Assembly (NCBI GenBank): GCA_012274445.1
Contig: JAAROD010000015.1
Location: 248,001 to 312,000 of the forward strand
DNA length: 64,000 bases
Reading direction: 5' to 3'
Source of the DNA: Sclerotiophoma versabilis
Lineage: Eukaryota > Ascomycota > Dothideomycetes > Pleosporales > Didymellaceae
The notes below the pieces were generated by a model. It was not told where the DNA came from. It made no database searches and was given only the letters and a program-made list of their open reading frames with translations. Below are positions 24,379 through 34,059 of the stretch, in pieces. Every line of letters begins with the position of its first letter. Position 1 is the stretch's first letter. Made by a program: the position numbers and the translations under genes.

Positions 24379-26188
24379 CTACCTCAACCCAGCAATGAAC
24401 CTCGAGATCCGACTAACAACCGTGCGTGCACTACCTGTCGTCCCATCGCTGGTAGCACTGCGCGTGGAATCTACACTCTCGCGCCTCTGCTGCTCCTGCA
24501 TCGCGCGCACAAACCTCGGCCACGTATTTGTCAGCACTAGGTTCTCAATATGTGCCTTTGTGTCGTCGAATATGTCCTCTTGGAATCCCTCAGGTACTTG
24601 TCCTTGGTAGTTCAAGTGGGGCCATGCCGCACCAGCCTCGCTCGGGGGGCAGGATGAGGATGCAGATTTCGGGAGCTCGAACAAGGGGAGCGCAGGTTCG
24701 AAGGTTGCCTCGCCACAGACGGCACGGGCTGGGGCTTCGAAGAGATCCTCGAGGCCTTTGAGGTGGTGCGAGGACAGGTTGAGGGGGAAGTCGGCGTCGC
24801 GCGGGCTGATGAAGTCAATGTACAAGCGTAGCGCGGCGTTGAAGGCTTGCTCTCTTTCTGCGATAGGGTAGAAGTCTTTCCACTTGGCCAGCCGTGTTAG
24901 GAAGGCGATGTTCTCACCCGAGAAATCGTGGCGTGCGGAGAAGTCTTGCAGCGGCGCAGGGTTCTCGTTTAGAACTCGTGTGAGTGCTGTCATTGTCATA
25001 AGCCGGTCACCGGACTGCAGGTACTCGGCGCTGGCGTTGCGGTCGATGAGCTCGATGATGGAGCTTTTGGAGGCGGAAGATTTGGATTGTGGGCGCACAG
25101 AGATGTCAGTTGCCTGGGAAGACGAGTCCCACTCGCGTTTCTTTGCGAGCCGTTGGGCACGCCAGTGCTTAATGACTTGGTAGGCCGGAATGAAGATGGT
25201 GAAGACCTCAATGAACATGGTATTGAGGTGTATCCTGTGTGCTGTAAGTACGTTGTTCAAGGGCAAGATGCAGATACCACTTACCATTGACTAGGTGGGA
25301 AGTAGGAGTTGATGCCGCTTGTATAGAAGATAGGGCTGTAAGAAGTGATTAAGAACATCGGTGTTGCGTGAAGTCTGGATGTCACAAGTTTAGCTCATCC
25401 ACTTCACAGACAAATAGGATAACTCACCCGCTTAGACAGGCACCTATAGTCTGCGTTCGCCATCCAAGAGTATCACGGATTCCCCAAGCCCTCCATATCA
25501 GGAAAGGCGCAACCATCCACGTCCAGATGAACTGCCACAGGACTGACGGCCACCACTCCCACCCTCGCCCAAGGTCGATCATTTGTTCCGGCAGTGACTG
25601 TCCAGTGATCTCGGAGCCAGCGATACCGAAGCCAGGATGGTACTTTGCGCATGCTGCCCACATACCGAAAGCTAAGATGCATTGGAAGACAGCTGCTACT
25701 CCAATGAGTATGTAGATCTTGTTGTCATGTTTCACGCGGCTCCATCTTCCTATCCAGCCTGTCCGTAACGCACGTCCTCCTTTGCCAGCCCTCATTCTGG
25801 CCACTGGACTTGTCGACTCGTACTGCTTCTGCAGCTCCGCAACCCTGAGGAATCTAAAGTTCGCTGCGTGAAAGAGGGCGATGCCGAGCGGGAACCATGT
25901 ACCCATAATGAAGTATTGGACTTCATATGCAATGACGACGGGCATTGTACCACCAACCGGATATACCATCTGCGCCATGCACCAGTACAAGTGCAGCAGC
26001 AATATGCCACTAAAAGCGAGTGGTAGACTCCGTATCCGAAGGGCAGGGATGTGTCGATTCCAAAGGCAGAAGGCCATGCCAGATGCAATGATGGTAGTCC
26101 ATACCGCCGCATATGTGACGAAGAAAATCCCTACGCGGTCCCATTTGGGTGGTTGCGCAGGGAAGTTGTAGATTGTGATGCCTTCCAT
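24379..26188 (-). CDS. Seven-TM protein with RGS domain (GprK/Rgs7-like)
   Basis: A 568-aa predicted G-protein regulator combining a membrane domain with an RGS domain, a fungal architecture seen in Aspergillus GprK and Magnaporthe Rgs7. The exons (minus) are 26188-25428, 25374-25285 and 25234-24379 with introns of 53 and 50 nt. The joins restore ACLSG|LHATPMFLI and PPSQ|WIHLNTMFIEV in phase. Residues about 20-310 hold seven hydrophobic segments. Residues about 365-535 are an RGS domain (LTRVLNENPAPLQDFS, NIAFLTRLAKWKDFY, FDDTKAHIENLV), which would accelerate GTP hydrolysis on a G-alpha subunit. The C-terminus is Ser/Thr-rich. The start at 26188 (MEGITIYNFPAQ) is chosen because the frame above it opens only on GTG. 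The ligand, if any, is unknown. Confidence 0.88.
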
Positions 26189-27175
26189 GGTGTACCGAGA
26201 TAGTGGGACGTGTGAAGGGGTTTTGAAGGATGGGTTCGAGCAATTAAAGACATCAGTCGAAGGAAAGACTCCAGGAATGAACGAAAATAGCAGGATTGGA
26301 ATTACTATGTGCGAGCGCACCAGTACAGGGTAAGGGAGTTATGAGCTGATCGAGCGTCGACAGGCACCCTAGTTGCGGCGTCCACACTAAGAGTCAAGAA
26401 ACATAACTTCCAGGGTTTTGCTGTTCGCGATTGATTGCAGAACAAGGCAAAGACATGCTGATCCCTGACAAGCGCTATTGATTAACGCGCGGTTGCTGGC
26501 CGAAATGTGCGCAGCGGCCTCCTAAGAACTGCTTCCAAGGAATTTGGCGGCTGTAGCTAAGGGGGCTCAGATCTTGCAGATCCTCTCATCACTCCACATG
26601 CGATCTGAGAACGGGCCAAAAGGTTACAGGAAAGCGCAGATTACGATCTGAAGTCTTGACTCGCCGACCTGTCAAATGTCAGCGGGACGCGGGAGCGGGA
26701 TGTGATCTTGAGATGCCGCCGAGCCCTCCGGCAACCACCCGGGGACGCCGACACGACCATGTCTAAGAGAGCGTTCTCTGACTAGACTACCATTGGTCGC
26801 CCCGCTGCAAATGCACCCATGGTTGTGCTGAACGCAAGGGTTGAGCAAGGTATTGTGGAGATGTCTGTCGGTGTCGTTCTCGTGTTGAGTCGCACCGATC
26901 TACCGCACCACTACCGGTAGTGCCATCGCAGGTCCCAAAGTTTGAAAAACGGCACCGGTGATCAATGACTCGGCATTTGCTTGGGTGCAGGCACACCTGC
27001 CTTGTCATTATCAAGTGCTGTAATCGAATACTGCCACGCCTCACACTGGTAGAAGAGAATATGATTTCAAGTCGACAGAAGCGGTCAAGTGCTGGAACTG
27101 TTCATTGCGCTGTGTTGATGATTATTGAGCCGAGTCGCATGCAGATGTAGACGCCGACGCCTTCCTTATCCCTGG
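26189..27175. other. Intergenic region
   Basis: No gene is supported in the roughly 990 bp between the 5' end of the 7TM-RGS gene and the 3' end of the Sro7-like gene. No RNA gene or notable repeat was seen. Confidence 0.5.
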
Positions 27176-30100
27176 CTAGAGGCCAAACTTGCTCTTCACA
27201 AGACCTGTGACAAGGCCCTTCTTTTGCTTGTTCACAAACTTGTTCACGTCATCTGCCCATCCAGCGCTGTTTGCACTCAGATTATCCATGCTGTCACCGA
27301 CCGCGTTAAGCTTCTCGGTGCGTTCGTTAAACTGTCTCGAAGCCCATGCACCCCAGCCTTCCTGTGCAGGTGCTGCTTGGGTGGGGTACGATGGATATGC
27401 AGAGGACGAGGAAGCTGGAGCGGCAGCACGGTTCGCACGGCGCTGTTGTTCCTCTTCGGCACGAGCCTGGGCGAGCATGCGCTTGGATGGAGGTCGATCG
27501 GGGCCACCAACTACGGGAAGGTTAGCAAAGTCAGGAGAAAATAACCACAGAACTTACTGAGAAGATCCATGTCCGCCGGTGTGACATATTGAGTGCCAGC
27601 GATCCATTGTATGTTACTGATTGTCGGCCTTGGGGGTATAAGAAGCTCCGGGTTCATGAGAGTATCTTTGCTCGTATCCAGGCGTACCCCTGTACCGAAT
27701 ATATTGATCAAGACCATCTCAGCCGGACCTTTCCAGCCAAAGATATCGCCAGTACTTGTGATCATAGCATCGGAAAATCTTCGCACATCCAGAACATCGC
27801 TGACGTTCAAGGCACCAATCTCTTTCAGGGCAGGAAGTGAGTACGCCCTCGCACAGCCGTCACCGTAGAGTCCGAGTAATGCGTAGCCGAGATCTTCGTA
27901 CCGCACAACGGCTGCAGAGTCGCACAGAAATTGATCCCATGTCTTATGAGCACCCTTGTGAGCGGCAGGGCGGAACAACCTCGCACCTGAGACTGTAACT
28001 GCAAGCAAAACACCGTTGATTCTGGATCCATTCCTCAAACCAGCGACAGCCGACTGAGATGCATACGCGGGACGTCCTGACTCGGCATGCATGGGATTGA
28101 TTTTGATGACCTTGTCGTCCAGGGACGACACACCTGCGAAACTTGCAGCATAGCGGCCACTCGACTCTGGTACCAGCTTGAACGTAGCCAGATGGCCCAA
28201 GTTTGTACCAACGTGAAGCAGAATGCTGGAGAATTCTTCGTTCTCCAAGGTCATGACGCTGAACTCAAGACATGTCGGCCACTCGGACTTCGGCGCAGTA
28301 TCCTTTGACGAACGGCGGAAGCTGCCGCGCTTCTCCACTTTGAAATCTTGAGCAGAACCTCTAAAAATGACAGCAGGCCCACGTAGGTCGATTATGACCA
28401 GACCACCTCCTTCGAAGCCAGCGGCGACAAAGCCCACATCTGAATGCTTGAGAGCTGTGACCGGGCCATTGCCTTCGTCTAATAGGGTGAATGGGAGTAA
28501 GCCTTCCCTCAGCGCAGCCTCACTCCTGTCAAGGATGTTGGTAAGCGCTTGAGGCTTGTTCTCGCCCGGTGGAAACTCTTGTCCAGGGTGTTTGTTGACG
28601 TTCCATCTGAAGATGACAAGCTCACCAGACTTCAAGCCCACCGATAGCTCAGAAGCAGCACCAGCAAAGGAGGTCTTGGTGACCTCAACATTCTCTTGTC
28701 GACCAACCGCTCGCGCAACGTCAACCTGTAGCAGTCCGTCGTTCTCGATCTCGTCCGCATGCCCTGCATCCCACAGTCTAACTGTGCCGTCTGCGTGAGC
28801 AGTTTGGACAATGTTGCGATGTTCGAACCTTTTCAGGGGCAAGTTCGCTTCAGCCCCACCAGTGAGCAGCTTTGGTCCATGCTGTCGCTTCTCCGTCATT
28901 CCAAGCCAGCGCGTACGGTCTACTGGCGCGAGATTTGCGTGGTTGATGTATGGATGTACGAGTGTCATGGACAGGTGAAGTTGATTTGTCGGTGTTATAG
29001 GCATGCCGCTTGGGAACGAGAGCGTCACGAGCTCTCCTGACGCCAAGATGGCAATGACAGCTATGGGGTCTTGACAGCCACCGAAGTGCGGAGATGAACG
29101 AGGGATCAGGCACAAATCGATGACCTCTGCACCGGGCGGACATGGCAGGATGCGTTGCCTCTTGGGATTCTCAAAGTGATCAGAGAGTACCTGCCACGAC
29201 GAGGTGTTGTAGATAGGCGTGCGACCCAGTTCGAAGAAAGTCAAGCTCTTCGCCGAGATGTTGGAAGGCTGGCCGCCGGCAATCAATATACCGGTTTCGT
29301 CCGGATCCTGATTTGCACACCAAGCGATCTTGAAGATGGGTGACCTCAAGGCGAAGGTACCCTCGGCTCCACCTGGGCTGAACGTCCCAGGCCCGGGTTT
29401 GTTCACGTTGACATCTTGCAAAGTTCTGGCTTGAACGATGCGGCCATCTTTCGGGTCCCAGATAACGATACTGCTGTCCTCATGGCCTGTCAGGACAAAG
29501 GTTCCAGTAGGGTGCCAGACCGCTTGCGTGAGAGGTGGCTCGCGCTCCTTGTAAATGGAACCGGGGTCTGAGTCGCCGCCGGGTGCGCCCTTGGGCAGGA
29601 CGTAGTTGAAGAACTTGAGCGCCTTGTTCTGCTTGAACGAGTATATGACGGCGCCGGAGTTGTAGCCGATCAACAGCGAGCCGATGTCGCGAGGGTGCAG
29701 CGAGAGGGTGACGACGGCTGTCAGGCGCGAGCGCGGGAACTGCTCTCGCCAGAGATTCGGTATTTTGAAGGGCGTCAGGCACTGCCGGTCCAGGTCGTAT
29801 GCGAAGACGTCTCCATGCTGGGTGCCGAGCAGGGCGTAGTCGATGGTGGGGTCGCTGTGGAGGGCGGTGATCTTCGCAGGCGGCGAGTGGGCATTCACCA
29901 AGGCCTTCGTTTCGAGCGAGAACACGGAGAGGTCGTTCTTCGAGTCGACGCAGAGCAGCTTCTCGGCGCAGAACTGCAGGATCTTGACCGACGCGCGGTG
30001 CGGCAGCGCCAGCACGACTTCGACCCTCTTCTGCCCGAAGACGTAGATCTGCCCGTTGCCAAACTGGCTCTCAGCCGTGCCGACGGCGATGAGGGACTGC

Positions 30101-30295
30101 ACCGGGTCGTAGGCGACCTGGGTGATTTTGGAGTTTATGCCATAGTTGCGGATCTGCACGTGTTAGTGCGGGCTGCTTGGGCACACTTTGTCCAGCTTCG
30201 GCGCGTACATGGTCGAGGACGAGGAGGTCAGGTCCGAGGCCGTGGGAGAGGTCGTTGTTTACACCGGCCTGCTTGCCTCTGAGAAGATGGGCCAT
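27176..30295 (-). CDS. SRO7: Sro7/Lgl/tomosyn-type exocytosis regulator
   Basis: A 1005-aa WD40-repeat protein of the lethal giant larvae/tomosyn/Sro7 family, which binds the plasma-membrane t-SNARE Sec9 and the Rab Sec4 to control polarised exocytosis. The exons (minus) are 30295-30209, 30153-27558 and 27510-27176, with introns of 55 and 47 nt. The first exon encodes the family start MAHLLRGKQAGVNNDLS, joined as LDH|IRNYGINSK. Most of the protein is a double beta-propeller (WHPTGTFVLTGHEDSSIVIWD; TAHADGTVRLWD). The last exon encodes a low-complexity linker and a VAMP-like tail (LNAVGDSMDNLSANSAGWADDVNKF) that ends SKFGL. Length and architecture match fungal orthologues. The gene symbol follows the yeast name. 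Confidence 0.93.
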
Positions 30296-30687
30296 GGTGT
30301 GGTGTTGCGGGTCTCATTGCTGGGTCGTGCAGAAGTGCGCAGCAGCAGCTTGTCTTGGGATTGCTGGGGTTCGGGGAAAGAACGCGCTGACGTAGCGCCG
30401 CCTTAGCCGTGCGCAGGGACTAGGCGGATCAAACGGAACTTGCCAAAATGAAGACGACAACGAAGAGAACGGCTTGGCGCGAATAGCAACATGGCAGAAA
30501 CACGGTATCGATGTTGTTGTACTGTTACATCTAGTTCTTGCGGAAAAGCTGCGAGCCACGCTCCATAACAGCTGACAATAGTGCAACGTCCTTGAACGGA
30601 CATGCACCGATGATAGAAACATGCCAACAAACACCCGCCAGCACCCTTGCCGACTTCCTCCAACGCCATGGTATGATCTGAAAATCC
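30296..30687. other. Intergenic region
   Basis: A 392-bp gap between the Sro7 start codon and the stop of the next minus-strand gene. It should hold the Sro7 promoter. No other feature was seen. Confidence 0.55.
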
Positions 30688-33309
30688 TCATGTCGACATC
30701 GACGTGCCAGTCGCTGCGCCGTGCGACCCGTTTGGCGGCTGCGGCGTACCGGAGCCCTGCCTGCTGCTGAAGCTGTTCTGTGCCGCTAAACGGGCCTGCG
30801 ACTGGGCCACTACCTGTGCTTGTTGCCTGTCAATCATCATCTGCTGCGCATTGTTCGACGATGGGCCAGTGTAGCCTGTCCGGGTAACAGGAGCCTGGGG
30901 AGTGCCATATTGCGACGACCCGTAGTACGTGCTGGCCATTTGACCGCCTGATGGCGCGTAGCCCGTTCGCGTACCGTATCCTGACGGTGTTGCTACACCA
31001 CCTGACTTCATCGGTGACACCGTGCGTGCTTGCGGCGTGCCGTACATGGGTGCTACGTTCGCCGATCGTTGGTAGTAGCCATTCTGGCTCGGCTGAGGTG
31101 CGTAGCGGTTTTGACCCTGCGTTTGTGGTGTCCCTTGGTAGAACTGCGAGCTTGCAGCCCCACCATAGCTACCTGACTGCGACGGCCGCTGCTGGTAGTA
31201 CTGCCCACCTGGTCTGGGTGTTTGCAGATTGTGACTCGGGGTTGCAGTGTAGCCTGGTCGCGCGGAAGGAGCATATGATCCTTGCCCTGCTTGATAGCTT
31301 TGCGTTGGCCCAGACGGCGAGCGTTGGTATTGTATCGACGACGATCGTTGCGAGTGGTATGAAGATGCTGCCTGCACTGGCCGAGCAGATGACGACGGTC
31401 GCCCATACTGCGTGCTGCCGGCTGGGTAAAGGGGCTGCGAACCGGAGCCGGCCCGAGTGAGTGTCGGCGGCGGAACTGCAGCTACTGCAGGTGCCTTCGC
31501 AAGCCTCGATAGCTGGTCTTCCTCCATGACTCCCTTATACTCCTTCGTGTCGAATAGTATGGTTCGACTGATGTTGAGCTCCTCAAGTTGGTCTCCGTTC
31601 AGTTTCGCAACAGCATACGGTGGCAGTTGCGAGATCATCAAGGTCAGTTGAGACTTGAGGATCTGGTAGACATCGATTTCGTCCGAGGACGGCGTAGAGG
31701 GGCTGCCGACCAATTGGGCAAGTGAAGAGTTTTGTACCACCGGCGTACGAGGATTGGTCGTCAACGATGAGTTGCGTATCCTTTGGTGGGATGCGAGCGT
31801 CTCAATGAGTTCTGAGACCTCTCTGAGTATCTCATCTACATCCTTGTCGTGCTCGCTCTTTCCTTCCTGTTCGGGGAAGATGTTGTTTTCGGTCGGGACG
31901 TAGTTCTCGACAGCATCCTTGAAATTGTCTTCTTCTCCGCCAGCAGTACCGTTAGCCTCAGCAACGTCTTCGGCGTCCAGGAGCTGTGGATCGATAGGGA
32001 AAGTTTCATTGAAGCGCTTCTCGCCGACCCTCTGCCACCACACCCTGTTCTTGGTCTCTTCTGGAACAATGGCAGTTGCATCGTCGCGAGTTGGTGCAAA
32101 GCTAGAGTATGCGCTGCGGAACATGGCGTCCTCCTTGGCTTGCTGGACCGCTACAAGGATAGCTTCAGACGGTGGTTGCTGAGCTTCGCCAGTACTCAGC
32201 GCACGTTGTCTGCTCTTTTGCCTTGCTGTGGGTGATATCTGATCCTTTGGTACGTCTACACCTCCGTAGCCTAGCCAGAATCCAGCAGACAGGCTCTGGT
32301 GAGCATAAGACAGAGATCCCTTGCGCTTGGGCTTGGTGGGTTCTGGCTGCGCGAAGGTGATGGTGTTTCCTTTACTTGTGGTCGGTCTTGCAATCTTTGG
32401 AGGGCTGATCTGAGGGAGGTGGGCGGGTGCGCGGAAGACTTCGCCAATGGTAGTGACCTTTTTCTTCTTCTCGTCTGTGTGGTCGAGGAGCGGAAAGACC
32501 TCGGTGGTCTGTATATTCTGAGGCAGGGTCGCCTCTCGAAGGGGCAGGGTAACCTTGACTGATGTGTCAAAGGAGGGTATACCGTCAGCCGGCGCAATTC
32601 TGTGCGGCTGTTGCAAGCTCGAGAAGAGCTGTTTTGGGCCTTGTGCGGTTCCAAAGAGGGTCAGAACAGTTCGGCTGGTTGGCTCCTTCTCGTCCTGCTC
32701 CTGCTCTTCCTTGACCTGCACAGCAGCATCCTCATGCGTGGCGGCCTCGGAGGTGGCGACCGTGTCTGACTTTTCCTGCTGGGCTTGCGCTCTTCGTGCG
32801 TCTTCGCGCTCGATGAGACTCTGAAGGACTTTCTGGAAAGCGAGCACCTTTGCCTGCAGCTTCGTCTCTTCGAGTGTTGCTGGTGCATCAGAGCCACCAT
32901 TGGCCGCCAGGATCGCTGCAGTCGCGCTCTCCACATCTTTCTGCAGCGCCTGCAGAGAGTCGTACCAGCCATTCTGGACACGGTGAGTGATGGTCGTAGG
33001 ATCGGCCGACTGAGCCAGCTTGGCGCGTTTGAGGTCGGCTTCGCCAGAGGTACTGCGCGTGGGCGAGGCAGCGATCGAGTGCGTCAGGATCGAGGGCTGC
33101 GTGTCGTAGCCCTCCAGGATGGACAGGACGTCCTCGAGGACGGGCTGCAGAGCGTGCGTCGTCGCGTTTGGAGCTTCCTTGGGCGCGGCTGCCGATGCGC
33201 CGTTGGAAAGCACGACTGCAGTGTCGGCATGCTTCCGCTTGGCAAATGCGGGCGATTCTGACGCGGCCGGTAGCGCGGGCGGGGTGACGGTGCCGTTGGC
33301 GGCGGCCAT
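30688..33309 (-). CDS. Unrecognised fungal protein with prion-like C-terminus
   Basis: A single uninterrupted frame of 873 aa from the ATG at 33309. I do not recognise the family. The N-terminal third has a nuclear-type basic patch (KRKHAD) and an Ala/Glu-rich helical region, probably coiled coil (about residues 120-200). A central block looks conserved, with aromatic-rich motifs such as AGFWLGYGGVDVP and NRVWWQRVGEKRFNETFPIDP. It is followed by a helical segment (DVDEILREVSELIETLASHQRIR; YQILKSQLTLMISQLPPYAVAKLNGDQL). The last about 230 residues are rich in Q, Y, S, G and P without charge (SYQAGQGSYAPSARPGY, repeated YGTPQA), a prion-like low-complexity domain. A nuclear, transcription- or chromatin-related role is plausible but is inference. 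It is divergent from the PPR-like gene. Confidence 0.82.
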   Translation of the reverse strand: MAAANGTVTPPALPAASESPAFAKRKHADTAVVLSNGASAAAPKEAPNATTHALQPVLEDVLSILEGYDTQPSILTHSIAASPTRSTSGEADLKRAKLAQSADPTTITHRVQNGWYDSLQALQKDVESATAAILAANGGSDAPATLEETKLQAKVLAFQKVLQSLIEREDARRAQAQQEKSDTVATSEAATHEDAAVQVKEEQEQDEKEPTSRTVLTLFGTAQGPKQLFSSLQQPHRIAPADGIPSFDTSVKVTLPLREATLPQNIQTTEVFPLLDHTDEKKKKVTTIGEVFRAPAHLPQISPPKIARPTTSKGNTITFAQPEPTKPKRKGSLSYAHQSLSAGFWLGYGGVDVPKDQISPTARQKSRQRALSTGEAQQPPSEAILVAVQQAKEDAMFRSAYSSFAPTRDDATAIVPEETKNRVWWQRVGEKRFNETFPIDPQLLDAEDVAEANGTAGGEEDNFKDAVENYVPTENNIFPEQEGKSEHDKDVDEILREVSELIETLASHQRIRNSSLTTNPRTPVVQNSSLAQLVGSPSTPSSDEIDVYQILKSQLTLMISQLPPYAVAKLNGDQLEELNISRTILFDTKEYKGVMEEDQLSRLAKAPAVAAVPPPTLTRAGSGSQPLYPAGSTQYGRPSSSARPVQAASSYHSQRSSSIQYQRSPSGPTQSYQAGQGSYAPSARPGYTATPSHNLQTPRPGGQYYQQRPSQSGSYGGAASSQFYQGTPQTQGQNRYAPQPSQNGYYQRSANVAPMYGTPQARTVSPMKSGGVATPSGYGTRTGYAPSGGQMASTYYGSSQYGTPQAPVTRTGYTGPSSNNAQQMMIDRQQAQVVAQSQARLAAQNSFSSRQGSGTPQPPNGSHGAATGTSMST

Positions 33310-34059
33310 GGTGATGGGGGTGCGCTTTCGCGATGCGCGCGCGGTGCTGCAACGCGCTCAGGACGGCCGGAGTCGTGTTGGCTTCAGCACCATGCCCTCA
33401 GCAAGGGCGGCGGGGTCGATGGGGGTGTCGGCTGGCCGATTGTGCCTCGCAGCGCGCAAGGGTCCGGTGCCGGGCGTGGGTGCGACGGGGCGGCTGTTCG
33501 AGCTGGCTGTTCGTGTTCGCTGGTCAAAGTCGCGCGACGATGAATGAATGGAGCGGACGGCACGCCAAGGAAAGGCCTGCGGGTGACACAGCGAAGGCAC
33601 ACCGCACGTCCAGGACCAACATGCGAGTGGATGACTGCCTCCTGCTGCCCGAACTATGATCCAGACCAGTGCTCACATGCCCCAGAGCCGCTCGCCTTGT
33701 TTGCTGACACTATCGTCGCTGGTTGGGGGCTTCGCGAGCTTGATCTTCTTCGGCGCAACCTCGGCGGGCCAAACATTGCAGCTGCCGTCGATTTTCCCAA
33801 TCCCTCTTCCTCCCGCTGCAATCGACATCTACGCGCGTTTGTCACGGTCAATTCTGTCGATGAATGCCCCTAATTCTCTCCCTGGCAGCTCCAGGTAGCC
33901 CATGTCGCCTCCTCCGGCCCTCGGCGCGCCTCGCAGGGCAATGGGTTGGTCCCGCTCGCCGGTGCAAGAGACCGTGTAGCTGACTTGATGCCAGCAGCCT
34001 GCACCCCCATCTGCCAGACGTGTTCAGTCGCGTCACACAGCCCATCTGATATCGTCAGC
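33310..34059. other. Divergent promoter region with possible small frames
   Basis: The 750 bp separate the start codons of the 873-aa protein and the PPR-like protein. They probably carry both promoters. Two short in-phase frames on the minus strand (33903-33829 and 33828-33673) are listed separately at low confidence. Confidence 0.5.
33673..33828 (-). CDS. Possible small ORF, 51 aa
   Basis: This minus-strand frame starts with the ATG at 33828 and has coding-like codon use (runs ending in C or G, such as GCG CCG AAG AAG ATC AAG CTC). The product is hydrophilic (PAEVAPKKIKLAKPPTSDDS) and ends in RLWGM. It directly follows, in the same frame and separated by one TAG, a 24-codon frame starting at 33903 (MGYLELPGRELGAFIDRIDR). 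No family is recognised, and a hydrophobic frame lies opposite on the plus strand, so this may be chance. It could also be a uORF plus main ORF, or one gene with an unresolved splice. Confidence 0.25.
   Translation of the reverse strand: MSIAAGGRGIGKIDGSCNVWPAEVAPKKIKLAKPPTSDDSVSKQGERLWGM

Noticed and set aside
29695..30282. A 195-codon plus-strand frame over the Sro7-like gene
   Set aside because: Antisense shadow of conserved WD40 coding sequence; no recognisable protein.
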